DNA of 64,000 bases, taken from contig NZ_CP077079.1 of the NCBI RefSeq assembly GCF_019139815.1, forward strand, positions 3,782,001-3,846,000. The letters run 5' to 3'. Origin of the DNA: Pseudomonas asgharzadehiana. Lineage in GTDB: Bacteria > Pseudomonadota > Gammaproteobacteria > Pseudomonadales > Pseudomonadaceae. Below are positions 18,785 to 26,426 of this stretch, in pieces. The position numbers were made by a program, and so were the translations under genes. The notes below the pieces were generated by a model, which was given only the letters and a program-made list of their open reading frames with translations, was not told where the DNA came from and made no database searches. Positions within the stretch are counted from its first letter, which is position 1; each line of letters starts with the position of its first letter.

Positions 18785-19326
18785 GGCACCGGCAGCCAAC
18801 CGCTGAAACCACCGCGCGCCGCCAGCGGGCACCAGGCGAAGTCCCCCTCCGAGGGCGGCAAAGGCCGTTGTTCGGCGTGGGGGGGCGGGGCGTTTTTCCA
18901 ATCGAACACCTTTAGCCCTTTCCAGGCGAGCACCACGCCATGGGCCGGGCTGTCATCGGTGTTGGCCCAGCACGCAGCGGCGGCGGCCATGAAGGCTTCG
19001 ATCGGTTCGTCGTCGACCTGCATGCGATACGACGAGCCGAGCAGCCAGCGGCAGACGTTCAGGTGGTAGGTCCAATCCCGCGCCGGCCGGTTGCGATAGG
19101 CCCAGGTCATGAAGCTGCGAAACAGGTTCAAGCCGTCGGGCGGGTCGAGCTTGAGCAAGGCCGGGCAGATGTCGAACAGGCTGTGCCAGTACGGCAACAG
19201 GCGTGCATCCAGGTGCACGAAGCTACGGGCATTGCTTGGGTATTCCGCCCGCGCCGGTTCCGCGCGCGGGCGACGGGATGCCTTGCTCACCAAGTGACGG
19301 GCACCTGCAGGCAATTGAGGGTTCAT
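18781..19326 (-). CDS. Uncharacterised protein beside the denitrification genes
   Basis: This 181-residue soluble protein has no signal peptide or membrane segment and was not recognised. It has a basic N-terminal 35 residues, then a helical aromatic-rich core (LLPYWHSLFDICPALLKL, NLFRSFMTWAYRNRPARDW, LNVCRWLLGSSYRM), and ends in VFDWKNAPPP and a proline-rich tail. The start could be 19335 or 19326; neither has a strong ribosome site. It lies on the same strand as the CopD-like and HemN-like genes, whose promoter box overlaps its stop codon. Codon use is typical of the neighbours, so the frame is probably real. Confidence 0.65.
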   Translation of the reverse strand: MNPQLPAGARHLVSKASRRPRAEPARAEYPSNARSFVHLDARLLPYWHSLFDICPALLKLDPPDGLNLFRSFMTWAYRNRPARDWTYHLNVCRWLLGSSYRMQVDDEPIEAFMAAAAACWANTDDSPAHGVVLAWKGLKVFDWKNAPPPHAEQRPLPPSEGDFAWCPLAARGGFSGWLPVP

Positions 19327-19388
19327 AACATGCACTCACAGTCGTGACGATAGAACGCCGCCTGATCACAGGAGGCACAGGGCACACG

Positions 19389-19772
19389 TCAGAATGCGGG
19401 TGAAGCGCGGGGGTTGGCCGAGGGCCAGGCGTAACGCGGCGGCGCCTTGTTGCGTTGGGCACAGGCACGGCGTGGGGTTTGCCCCAGGCCCAGCAGCCAG
19501 GCCAGGCCGATCAGGAACACCAGGGCGACGGTCAAGGCGGCGCACACCGGGCAGGCAAAGTAGTTCGAGATGTTGCTGGAGGCTGCGTCGTTTAACCCTT
19601 TGTCGGAAAGTGGCGCCTGTTTACCGCTCACCGAACAGAACGCCCCACCGATCCCGTTGAGCTCCTGGCCCATCATCCGGCCATGGCCCAAACCGCACGC
19701 GAACAGGTTCATCAGCACGCAGAAGTACAGGGTCCAGGCGATCAGTGAACGGTCGGGGTGGCTTGAATTCAT
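19389..19772 (-). CDS. DUF2946-family membrane protein
   Basis: This 127-residue protein has an N-terminal membrane segment (LIAWTLYFCVLMNLFACGLG), a hydrophilic region with GGAFCS, and a second segment containing the paired cysteines CPVCAALTVALVFLIG. Spaced Cys residues of this kind are typical of DUF2946, whose genes often sit with copper-handling genes. It is divergent from the SCO gene (181-bp gap), consistent with a copper-delivery role. The start MNSSHPD is taken because the upstream extension is not conserved-looking. Confidence 0.7.
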   Translation of the reverse strand: MNSSHPDRSLIAWTLYFCVLMNLFACGLGHGRMMGQELNGIGGAFCSVSGKQAPLSDKGLNDAASSNISNYFACPVCAALTVALVFLIGLAWLLGLGQTPRRACAQRNKAPPRYAWPSANPRASPAF

Positions 19773-19953
19773 GGCGGCGACTCTACCACCGAAGCCGCAA
19801 AGGGACGAAACGCAGCGCGCCCCTGTGGCAGAACGTCGCAGATTACGCACGCAGGCCTGGGTTGGTAGACTGGGCGCCCTCCTCGTTTACTCCTTTTCAA
19901 AGCCTGATGTGTAGATCCAGAGCAATGCAGGCGTTTCACAGGACGCACAGTTG

Positions 19954-20559
19954 ATGAGTACGTTATTCACCCGCCGCAAGGTCCTCACCGGCATGAGCCT
20001 GCTGGGTCTGGGCCTGCTGGCCGGTTGTGACAACAGCCCCCGATTGAACTTCAAGTACGGCAAGGACTTGAGCGACAAGATCATGGGCCGCACCTTCAAG
20101 CTCAAGAACACCGAGGGCGACACCGTCACCCTCAGTTCCTACCGTGGCCTGATGCCGGTGGTGTTCTTCGGTTTCACCCAGTGCCCGGCCGTGTGCCCCA
20201 CCACACTGGCTCGCGCCGCCCAGGCCAAGAAGCTGATGGGCCGTGACGGCGAGATCATGCAGGTGATTTTCATCACCCTGGACCCGGAGCGCGACACACC
20301 GGAAATTCTCGACAAGTACGTCAAGGCCTTCGACCCCAGCTTCGAAGCGCTCTACGGCACCCCGGAAGAAATCGCCGTGGCCGCCAAGGAGTTCGGGATC
20401 TTTTATGAAAAAATCCCCGCCGGCGACACCTACACCCTGTCGCACACCGCCACCAGTTTTGTCTTCGACACCCGTGGCAACCTGCGCCTGGGCCTGCAGG
20501 CGTCCCTTACCGCTAAAGAGTGCGCAGAAGACCTGCTCACCGTCATGGAGGTCTGCTAA
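19954..20559 (+). CDS. SCO1/SenC-family copper chaperone lipoprotein
   Basis: SCO proteins reduce or metallate the CuA or CuB centres of heme-copper oxidases. The 201-residue protein has a lipoprotein signal (LLAGC, Cys 25) and a thioredoxin fold with the copper-binding CPAVC motif (Cys 77 and 81) and the distal conserved histidine in YTLSHTATSFVFD. The ATG at 19954 is preferred to the TTG just before it. Its stop overlaps the start of the PCu(A)C gene by one base, so the two form an operon. Confidence 0.92.
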   Translation: MSTLFTRRKVLTGMSLLGLGLLAGCDNSPRLNFKYGKDLSDKIMGRTFKLKNTEGDTVTLSSYRGLMPVVFFGFTQCPAVCPTTLARAAQAKKLMGRDGEIMQVIFITLDPERDTPEILDKYVKAFDPSFEALYGTPEEIAVAAKEFGIFYEKIPAGDTYTLSHTATSFVFDTRGNLRLGLQASLTAKECAEDLLTVMEVC

Positions 20560-21026
20560 TGACTGCCGTTCAACACCTCAAGCGCTTGACCTTAAGCCTC
20601 GCCCTGCTGGGTTTCGCCGCACACGCCAGCGCCCAGGTGCAAGTGACCGACGCCTGGGTACGCGCCTCGGTGCCGGGCCAGCCATCCAGCGGCGCGTTCA
20701 TGACCGTCACCGCCGACAGCGACAGCAAATTGCTGCGTGTGGCCTCGCCGGTGGCCAAAGACGTACAGATCCATGAAATGAGCATGCGCGACGACGTAAT
20801 GCGCATGGGCCCGGTGGACTCGGTTGCGCTGCCGGCCGGCAAAGCGGTCAAGCTCGACCCGAACGGTTATCACGTGATGCTGATGGGCCTGACCGGGCAG
20901 ATCAAGGAAGGCGACCAGGTGCCACTGACCTTGACCGTGGAAAACGCCAAGGGGGAAAAACAGACGGTTGACGTGACTGCAACCGCGCGTGGGTTGGATG
21001 GCATGGACCATAGCCAGATGCACTGA
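20559..21026 (+). CDS. PCu(A)C periplasmic copper chaperone
   Basis: This 155-residue exported protein of the PCu(A)C family (DUF461) delivers Cu(I) to cytochrome oxidase together with SCO. It has a signal peptide ending near ASAQV, and the HxM...M...HxM copper motif is present (IHEMSM, VMRM, YHVMLM). A Met/His tail (GMDHSQMH) adds a possible second copper site. The ATG overlaps the SCO stop codon (TAATG), which fixes the start. Confidence 0.92.
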   Translation: MTAVQHLKRLTLSLALLGFAAHASAQVQVTDAWVRASVPGQPSSGAFMTVTADSDSKLLRVASPVAKDVQIHEMSMRDDVMRMGPVDSVALPAGKAVKLDPNGYHVMLMGLTGQIKEGDQVPLTLTVENAKGEKQTVDVTATARGLDGMDHSQMH

Positions 21027-21041
21027 CACACAACGGTTCAA

Positions 21042-21071
21042 CTGTGGGAGGGGGCTTGCTCCCTACCACAG
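21042..21071. repeat. REP hairpin in convergent gap
   Basis: CTGTGGGAGGGGGCTTGCTCC followed by CTACCACAG folds into a hairpin between the convergent PCu(A)C and cupin genes. Confidence 0.85.
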
Positions 21072-21083
21072 GTATCCAGGCCC

Positions 21084-21413
21084 TCAATCCACGATAAATA
21101 GCTTCGCCCCAACGCTCGTCGAAGAGCGATGCGCCTCCATGTCATTGCCCACCTGGTAACTCATCCCGGCCGTCAGCGTGAACCGGCGACCGTCTTGCAA
21201 CTCCGTGTGCAACTCGCCTTCCAGGCACAACAGCACATGCCCACGCGTACACCAATGATCGGCCAGGTAGCCTGGGGTGTATTCCACTGTGCGTACGCGG
21301 GTGGTGCCGAAATGGCGGGTACGCCATAGCGCGCTGCCCGTGACGCCGGGATGAACGACGGGGTCGACGGTGGACCAGTCGGTGGTACCAAAGGGGACAG
21401 CGGTGAGGTCCAT
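21084..21413 (-). CDS. DHCW-motif cupin-fold protein
   Basis: This 109-residue single-domain cupin has DHWCTRGHVLLCLEGELH, the first cupin motif of the family named for the DHCW signature, and a short second motif (MSYQVGNDMEAHRS). The histidines and glutamate could bind a metal. Function is unknown; members are common stand-alone genes in Proteobacteria. A REP element lies beyond its 3' end. Confidence 0.85.
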   Translation of the reverse strand: MDLTAVPFGTTDWSTVDPVVHPGVTGSALWRTRHFGTTRVRTVEYTPGYLADHWCTRGHVLLCLEGELHTELQDGRRFTLTAGMSYQVGNDMEAHRSSTSVGAKLFIVD

Positions 21414-21564
21414 GGGTGCTCGGTCGTCAGTTAGCGTGGTGTGAGGCTAGTCGCCCCGAGCGATGGGCGATAGGCACAGATGGCAGGGTTTTTTGGGATA
21501 CAGGCGGTGGGGACTTTTCGGAGTTTGCGCCGACAAGGATCTAGGCGCCTCGCGTGATCTATCC

Positions 21565-21822
21565 ATGTGTAGTTACAAGTCTTTCTGGCAGCTCTTCGAT
21601 GACTGGGAAGCCAGCCAGCTCTATCGAAATGTGTTTCGCAAACACGGGGCAAACGGCTGGGAAGTCCCGTTCAGACACAAATTGGAAACCGAACTAACCA
21701 CCAAGGATTTAATGCTGTTAATGGGCACCCTCCATCGTTTTCCGGGACAGTGGCTGATTGTCAGCCTGATTTATCCGCCTAGGCGACCGACAGCAGGCGA
21801 TCAGCAAATGGCTCTGTTCTGA
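21565..21822 (+). CDS. Hypothetical small protein, possibly real
   Basis: This 85-residue frame begins at MCSYKSFWQLFDDW. The composition looks protein-like (aromatic, charged, with a hydrophobic segment LIVSLIYPP), but it has no recognised domain and no good ribosome site. It is lower in GC than its neighbours and overlaps the end of the convergent DUF488 gene by 44 bp. The frame stays open upstream to 21463. It belongs to an accessory-looking stretch (21.46-22.75 kb). Confidence 0.35.
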   Translation: MCSYKSFWQLFDDWEASQLYRNVFRKHGANGWEVPFRHKLETELTTKDLMLLMGTLHRFPGQWLIVSLIYPPRRPTAGDQQMALF

Positions 21823-22255
21823 GAGGTAGATGCTGGGTTTGCAGCGAACTGTCCAGCCCCTGGGCTGCTTCAGCGATCAGGCTGCGATGACAAAAAGCAG
21901 CGTCCGCCTCATAACAGACCATGCAGATCCGCTGGTCAGCCGTGCTGCACACTAACGCTTTGAGCACCGTGCCTTGAGTGCGGATATACGCTCGAAAGCC
22001 GCAAGCATACGCAGCCCAGTCTCCGTCCTCCTTGTATTGCTTGCGTATCGGTTTAGGGCAACCCAGCGCACGACTATGTTCGTAGGCGATGCCTTCAGCG
22101 GCCAGACACTGGGCAAAGGCATTGTTGGAGAAGCCCTTTTTGCGCGATAGCGGGTATTCACGCACATCCAGCACCTTGTCGATCCCGGCCTGCTTCAGGC
22201 GCGCGATGAAGGCATTGAGACTGAGGCCCTCATAGCCTGCGGTGTAAAGGTTTAT
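21779..22255 (-). CDS. DUF488-family protein, apparent AUA start
   Basis: This 158-residue DUF488 protein has the N-terminal family block NLYTAGYEGLSLNAFI, then LDVREYPLSRKKGF, and later the cysteine-rich CMVCYEADAAFCHRS. There is no ATG, GTG or TTG between the in-frame TAG upstream and that N-terminal block. The codon expected to be the start is ATA (22253-22255), with AGGAG placed 7 bases before it. So the gene either starts at AUA, starts at an internal GTG that would remove the conserved N-terminus, or is inactivated by one start-codon mutation. DUF488 function is unknown. Confidence 0.7.
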   Translation of the reverse strand: MNLYTAGYEGLSLNAFIARLKQAGIDKVLDVREYPLSRKKGFSNNAFAQCLAAEGIAYEHSRALGCPKPIRKQYKEDGDWAAYACGFRAYIRTQGTVLKALVCSTADQRICMVCYEADAAFCHRSLIAEAAQGLDSSLQTQHLPLRTEPFADRLLSVA

Positions 22256-22451
22256 GCAGATTCTCCTGGAGTCTCCCGGCGCGATTAAGGGTAAAAAACG
22301 CCGGGACTATATCATCGGTGACAATGGGTCAGGCTTTGAGAATGACGGGCGCAGCAGAAGGTTTACGGTCAAGTGTGCGGACGGACGCGGTTCGCCAGTA
22401 GCATGGTTACATCCTCTTGATTGCACCTCGACGGAGGGCACTTTTTGTTCG

Positions 22452-22481
22452 CCCCGTCGCCGATTTTGGTCAGCGACGGGG
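22452..22481. repeat. Strong hairpin CCCCGTCGC/GCGACGGGG
   Basis: Perfect 9-bp arms (22452-22460 and 22473-22481) enclose a 12-base loop. A shorter GTCGC/GCGAC hairpin sits at the matching place in the other leader copy (47042-47061). Confidence 0.8.
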
Positions 22482-22570
22482 TTTCGCAGCACTACACACT
22501 AGAATCAACCTGCACAGTCATCAGACCCGCAGGCGGAGCCCGCCTGCGTCTCGATTTATGGCTACTATGC

Positions 22571-22638
22571 GTGGGAGACCTTCCGGTCTGCCGGGGGTGA
22601 TTCTTCCTGGTCTGCAAACCCGCGCACAGCTGCCACCC
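22571..22638 (+). promoter_or_regulatory. Orphan copy of the DUF3077-type structured leader
   Basis: A hairpin AGACC-TTCC-GGTCT (22576-22589) is followed after 27 bases by a 22-base box starting AACCCGCGCACAGCTGCC (22617-22638). The box matches 21 of 22 bases of the copy before the DUF3077 gene, with identical spacing. No open frame of that family follows, so the gene appears to be lost. Confidence 0.6.
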
Positions 22639-22749
22639 AGACTGTATCGCAGCGGCAAGGTGGTCGTCCTTTTTGTAGCGCCTCCATCGCGGCCTCGCCA
22701 AAGCTCGAGCGCTCACACCGATGGGCTCCTGCGTCGTTGAAAGAGTGCC

Positions 22750-23220
22750 TTACGCACTTAGTCGCTTAGCCATCGGGATACACGCCAACGTCAACCCCGA
22801 GGGCGAATGGTAAATAGCCTGCCGCTCGCCCACATATCCACACGCCCGATAGAAGCTCGCGGCATTCAATGTCGCATCCAGCACCACTTCCTTTATCTCC
22901 AATGCCCGCGCAACGTCTTCAAGGTGGTCAAGCATCGCCTTGCCGTACCCGCGCCCGATGAATTGCGGCAGCACAAACAACGCGCCCACTTCGTTGTTGG
23001 CAAGGTCGAGCATGCCGGTGGCAACAGGCTCATCGTCTATCCAGCCCAGGTAGAACGGTTTATCCATCAACGCGCTGTAGCCATCCTCGGCCCGGCCTCG
23101 GGTCCAGAGCGCCATTTGCTCAGCGGTGTAGGCGCCGATGCATTGGCCGCGTATGGCTTCGCGGCGGATGTTGAAAGCGGCATCGGCATCCTCGGGTGTG
23201 GCGCGTTTTATTTTCAGCAA
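22750..23220 (-). CDS. GNAT-family N-acetyltransferase
   Basis: This 156-residue acetyltransferase of the GNAT fold carries the acetyl-CoA-binding pattern in LFVLPQFIGRGYGKAMLDHL (Q-x-x-G-x-G) and the following VVLDATLNAASFYRACGYV. The N-terminal half (IKRATPEDADAAFNIRREAI) is typical of stand-alone GNATs. The substrate cannot be predicted. It is divergent from the next GNAT gene, with 81 bp between starts. Confidence 0.88.
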   Translation of the reverse strand: MLKIKRATPEDADAAFNIRREAIRGQCIGAYTAEQMALWTRGRAEDGYSALMDKPFYLGWIDDEPVATGMLDLANNEVGALFVLPQFIGRGYGKAMLDHLEDVARALEIKEVVLDATLNAASFYRACGYVGERQAIYHSPSGLTLACIPMAKRLSA

Positions 23221-23301
23221 GGGGTCCTTCCTTTATCTGTTTTTGGTGCCCTGTCGGTTTGTATTTATCATATGGCCTTTCCCTCCCCCCCAGGAACCCG
23301 C

Positions 23302-23793
23302 ATGCCCGCCCTCACCCTGCGCAACGCCCTCCCCGCCGACGCCGCCCGCTGCTTCGAGATTGAAACCAGCGCCTATGAAGGCGACGAAGCCGCGACCCTG
23401 GAAAAAATCGCCACGCGCATTGCGCAGTACCCGCAAGGCTTTCTGATTCTGGAAGCCGACGGCGAGGTGGTGGGGTTTATCAACAGTGGTTGCGCCCACG
23501 AAGTGGTGATGTCCGACGAGGCGTTCAAGGAGTTGGTGGGGCATGCGCCCGAGGCGCCGAATGTGGTGATCATGTCGGTGGTGGTCGACCCCGCGCATCA
23601 GCGCAACGGCTACGCCCAGCGGCTGATGAGCGAGTTTGTGCGGCGCATGCAGGCGCTGGGCAAGCGCACGATTCACTTGATGTGCAAGGCGCGGCATGTG
23701 CCGTTGTACGAACATATGGGCTACACCTATGTGCGGCCTTCACCCTCGGATCATGGCGGCATGGCGTGGCATGAGATGGTGATGGCGCTCTAA
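23302..23793 (+). CDS. GNAT-family N-acetyltransferase
   Basis: This 163-residue GNAT protein has the acetyl-CoA motif VVVDPAHQRNGYAQRLMSEF. MPALTLRNALPADAARC is the natural N-terminus, with AGGAAC 6 bases upstream, although the frame is open far upstream. The FINSGCAHEVVMSDEAF region suggests the arylalkylamine-acetyltransferase-like subgroup, which often acts on small amines. That is family-level inference only. The next GNAT gene follows after 17 bp in the same direction. Confidence 0.87.
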   Translation: MPALTLRNALPADAARCFEIETSAYEGDEAATLEKIATRIAQYPQGFLILEADGEVVGFINSGCAHEVVMSDEAFKELVGHAPEAPNVVIMSVVVDPAHQRNGYAQRLMSEFVRRMQALGKRTIHLMCKARHVPLYEHMGYTYVRPSPSDHGGMAWHEMVMAL

Positions 23794-23810
23794 CAGACGG
23801 AGAGTTCGTA

Positions 23811-24236
23811 ATGACCGCACCGATTATTGAAATCAGCGACCACGCCAACCCCGACGCCGAGCGCGTGCTGGGCAGTGGCTTGGCCGCGTTCAACGAAGGT
23901 GTCACCGGCTACAACGACCGCCTGCCGCTCACCGTGTTGATCAAGGACCCCGAGACCCGGCAGGTCATCGGCGGCATCACGGGTAAAACCACGCTGGGCA
24001 TGGCCTTTCTCGACCTGTTCCACGTGCCCGCCACCCTGCGCGGCACAGGCCTGGGCAGCCGTTTGCTGCAAGCCTTTGAGGACGAAGCCCGGCGCCGAGG
24101 CTGCCTGAATGCCGTGCTGTACACCATCAGCTTCCAGGCGCCGGGGTTTTACGAGAAGAACGGCTGGGTGCGGTTCGGCGAAATACCCTGTGCGCCAGAG
24201 GGCAGCAGCCGGGTGTTTATGTCCAAGCGGCTGTAA
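23811..24236 (+). CDS. GNAT-family N-acetyltransferase
   Basis: This 141-residue GNAT protein has VPATLRGTGLGSRLLQAFEDEA as its acetyl-CoA-binding motif and a C-terminal FYEKNGWVRFGEIP block common to the family. ACGGAGAG precedes the ATG. It is probably co-transcribed with the GNAT gene 17 bp upstream. The sequence is unlike its two GNAT neighbours, so the trio is not a recent tandem duplication. Confidence 0.87.
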   Translation: MTAPIIEISDHANPDAERVLGSGLAAFNEGVTGYNDRLPLTVLIKDPETRQVIGGITGKTTLGMAFLDLFHVPATLRGTGLGSRLLQAFEDEARRRGCLNAVLYTISFQAPGFYEKNGWVRFGEIPCAPEGSSRVFMSKRL

Positions 24237-24258
24237 CGGCGAGCGGAAAAGCGCGTTA

Positions 24259-25482
24259 CTACCAGCTCCCCGAAGCCCCGCCGCCGCCGCTGGAACCGCC
24301 ACCACCAGAAGAGCTGTTGGAACTGCTGGAGCTCGAGCTGGAATCCGAGCTTGAGCTAGAGCTTGAGCTTGAATCCGAATCCGAACTCGACCCCGACCCG
24401 CCGCTGGTCTTGATGAAGATGAACAGCGCCGCAAACGAGGCGATGGGGAATGCAAACAGCCAGCTGTTGCGCCCTAGGTCCATCAGCGTTCCCGCCGCTA
24501 CATACACCGCCACCGCCGCCAGCAACCGCGCGATAAAACCCGCGCGGCTTTGCTTCCAGGCCGCCCGCATGACCGCGAACAGCACCAGGTACAGCCCCAG
24601 CACCACCAACACACCCAGCGGATACGCCAGCCAATGGCTGAAATTGACCTCGGCGAACTGATGATTCACCACAACCAGGCCCAGGATGTAGGCCAGCAAC
24701 CCGATGACGCCATAAAACACCGCGCGCGCCAGCCACAACGCGCCGAACGTCGCGCCGCCGATCAGCATGACCAGCGGCATCACCAGCAGGCACAAAAGCC
24801 ATTCGCTACCACCGCCAAAAATCGCCAGCAACAGCGTAACCGCCACTGCGGCAATCAAGGCGCGGCGCCAATGCAGCTTGCCGGCGGCGAGCAGTACACC
24901 GCCGACGGCGCCCGCGATAAATGCCAGCAGCATCGCGATGATCTGGAGGTTTACCCCAGGTTTGGCGACCTCGGGCAAGTCGCCGCCGTCCACCAGCATG
25001 ACCAGGTCATCGACGCCCTGGCTGATGCCGCCCGCATAGTCGCCCTGACGAAACGCCGGCTTGATGCGTTCTTCAATGATGCGGTGGGACAACAGGTCCG
25101 TGACGGTGCCTTCCAGGCCATAGCCCACTTCGATGCGCACCTTGCGATCATCCTTGATCACCAGCAGCAGAATGCCGTCGTCGACGTCCTTGCGCCCCAG
25201 TTTCCAGGCGCGGAACAGTTGGTTGGTGTACTCCTCGAGGTTCGCGTCGCCGAGGGTGGGCACCAGCAACACGGCCACTTGCGCGCCTTTGCGCTGCTCA
25301 AGGGCGGCGAGTTGGTCTGCCAGACGGGTGGTGGTGTCGGCATCCAGCGTGTTGGTCAGGTCAATCACCCGCTGGTCGAGCGCCACGCCAATGGGCGAAG
25401 AGCCAGCCTGGACGGTGCTAAACAGGCTGGCGCACGCCAGCACCAGCAGACTCAAGACAGATTGCCGCAACCACCGCATCAT
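24259..25482 (-). CDS. TPM-domain membrane protein (YgcG-like) with Ser/Gly tail
   Basis: This 407-residue protein has a signal peptide (about 1-26, ending STVQAG), a periplasmic TPM/Psb32 domain (about 30-175, with YTNQLFRAWKLGRKDVDDGI and RKVRIEVGYGLEGTVTD), and seven or so membrane segments (180-365). The C-terminal tail is almost only Ser, Asp, Asn and Gly, ending GGGGASGSW. This is the usual layout of YgcG-type TPM proteins, whose role is unclear. The serine tract is encoded by near-repeats of a six-base unit (about 24316-24395), which could vary in length by slippage. Confidence 0.88.
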   Translation of the reverse strand: MMRWLRQSVLSLLVLACASLFSTVQAGSSPIGVALDQRVIDLTNTLDADTTTRLADQLAALEQRKGAQVAVLLVPTLGDANLEEYTNQLFRAWKLGRKDVDDGILLLVIKDDRKVRIEVGYGLEGTVTDLLSHRIIEERIKPAFRQGDYAGGISQGVDDLVMLVDGGDLPEVAKPGVNLQIIAMLLAFIAGAVGGVLLAAGKLHWRRALIAAVAVTLLLAIFGGGSEWLLCLLVMPLVMLIGGATFGALWLARAVFYGVIGLLAYILGLVVVNHQFAEVNFSHWLAYPLGVLVVLGLYLVLFAVMRAAWKQSRAGFIARLLAAVAVYVAAGTLMDLGRNSWLFAFPIASFAALFIFIKTSGGSGSSSDSDSSSSSSSSSDSSSSSSSSNSSSGGGGSSGGGGASGSW

Positions 25483-25610
25483 GTTTGTTACCTGAAGTGT
25501 CTTCCTGAAGGCGCCGACTGTAACCTATCAGCGCTATAACGCGTGACCCAAAGCGGTCGGCTATCTAAACTGCGCCACATCCAGCAATACGCCAATACGT
25601 CGAGATCACC

Positions 25611-26426
25611 ATGGACTTACGCCACCGCAACAACGTCAACGTGATGGGCAACGGGACCTCGACCCTGGTGTTTTCCCATGGCTTTGGCTGCAACCAGGCC
25701 ATGTGGAATTACCTGGCGCCCTCGTTCAAAGAGCGTTTTCGCGTGGTGATGTACGACTTGGTAGGCGCCGGTCTTTCCGACCTCAAGGCCTTCGATAAAA
25801 CCAAGTACGGCGCGCTGGACGGTTATGCCCGCGACCTTAACGAGATCATCGACGCCTATGCCGAAGGCCCGGTGATTCTGGTGGGGCACTCGGTCAGCGC
25901 GATGATCGGTGCCCTTGCCGACCGCCTGGTGCCGGGACGTATCGCGGCGCATGTGATGATCGGCCCGTCGCCGCGCTACATCAATGCAGACGGCTACGTG
26001 GGCGGTTTCAAGCGCAGCGACATCGACGAACTGCTCGACACCCTCGACGGTAATTACCTCGGCTGGTCCAGCGCCATGGCCCCGGTGATCATGGGCGCGC
26101 CTGACCAGCCCGCGCTGGGCGTGCAGTTGACCGACAGCTTCTGCCGCACCGAACCGGACATCGCCAAGCAATTCGCGCGGGTGACCTTCCTGTCGGACAA
26201 CCGCCAGGACGTGATCGGCCTGACCACGCCGGTGCTGATCCTGCAATCGAGCGACGACCTGATTGCCCCCATCGCCGTGGGTGAATACCTGCACAGCGTG
26301 TTGCCCAACAGCACCTATTGCCTGGTGGACAACGTCGGCCATTGCCCGCACATGAGCGCGCCGCAAGCCTGTGCGGCCGCCATGGCCGCTTTCCTCGCGC
26401 CCTGGATGGCCGCGCGTGTCGGCTGA
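25611..26426 (+). CDS. RsbQ-like alpha/beta hydrolase
   Basis: This 271-residue hydrolase has the nucleophile elbow GHSVS (Ser 94), the acid in SSDDLIAP and the histidine in GHCPHMSAP: a full catalytic triad. The N-terminal NNVNVMGNG and FSHGFGCNQAMW are hallmarks of the RsbQ/KAI2/D14 family. In Bacillus, RsbQ works with the PAS phosphatase RsbP in energy-stress signalling. Here the next gene, overlapping by 11 bp, is a PAS histidine kinase. The pair probably senses a small hydrophobic molecule made, cut or held by the hydrolase. Confidence 0.9.
   Translation: MDLRHRNNVNVMGNGTSTLVFSHGFGCNQAMWNYLAPSFKERFRVVMYDLVGAGLSDLKAFDKTKYGALDGYARDLNEIIDAYAEGPVILVGHSVSAMIGALADRLVPGRIAAHVMIGPSPRYINADGYVGGFKRSDIDELLDTLDGNYLGWSSAMAPVIMGAPDQPALGVQLTDSFCRTEPDIAKQFARVTFLSDNRQDVIGLTTPVLILQSSDDLIAPIAVGEYLHSVLPNSTYCLVDNVGHCPHMSAPQACAAAMAAFLAPWMAARVG

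Larger units (their letters stand above)
22256..22749. other. Gene-free stretch with hairpin and orphan structured leader
   Basis: No convincing gene lies in these 494 bases. They hold a 9-bp-stem hairpin (22452-22481) and a diverged copy of the structured leader found before the DUF3077 gene at 47280, both listed separately. No DUF3077-like frame follows this copy. Confidence 0.65.

Noticed and set aside
22254..22740. Short frames in the gap between DUF488 and GNAT genes
   Set aside because: They run through a hairpin and the orphan leader; no ribosome sites and no protein-like composition.
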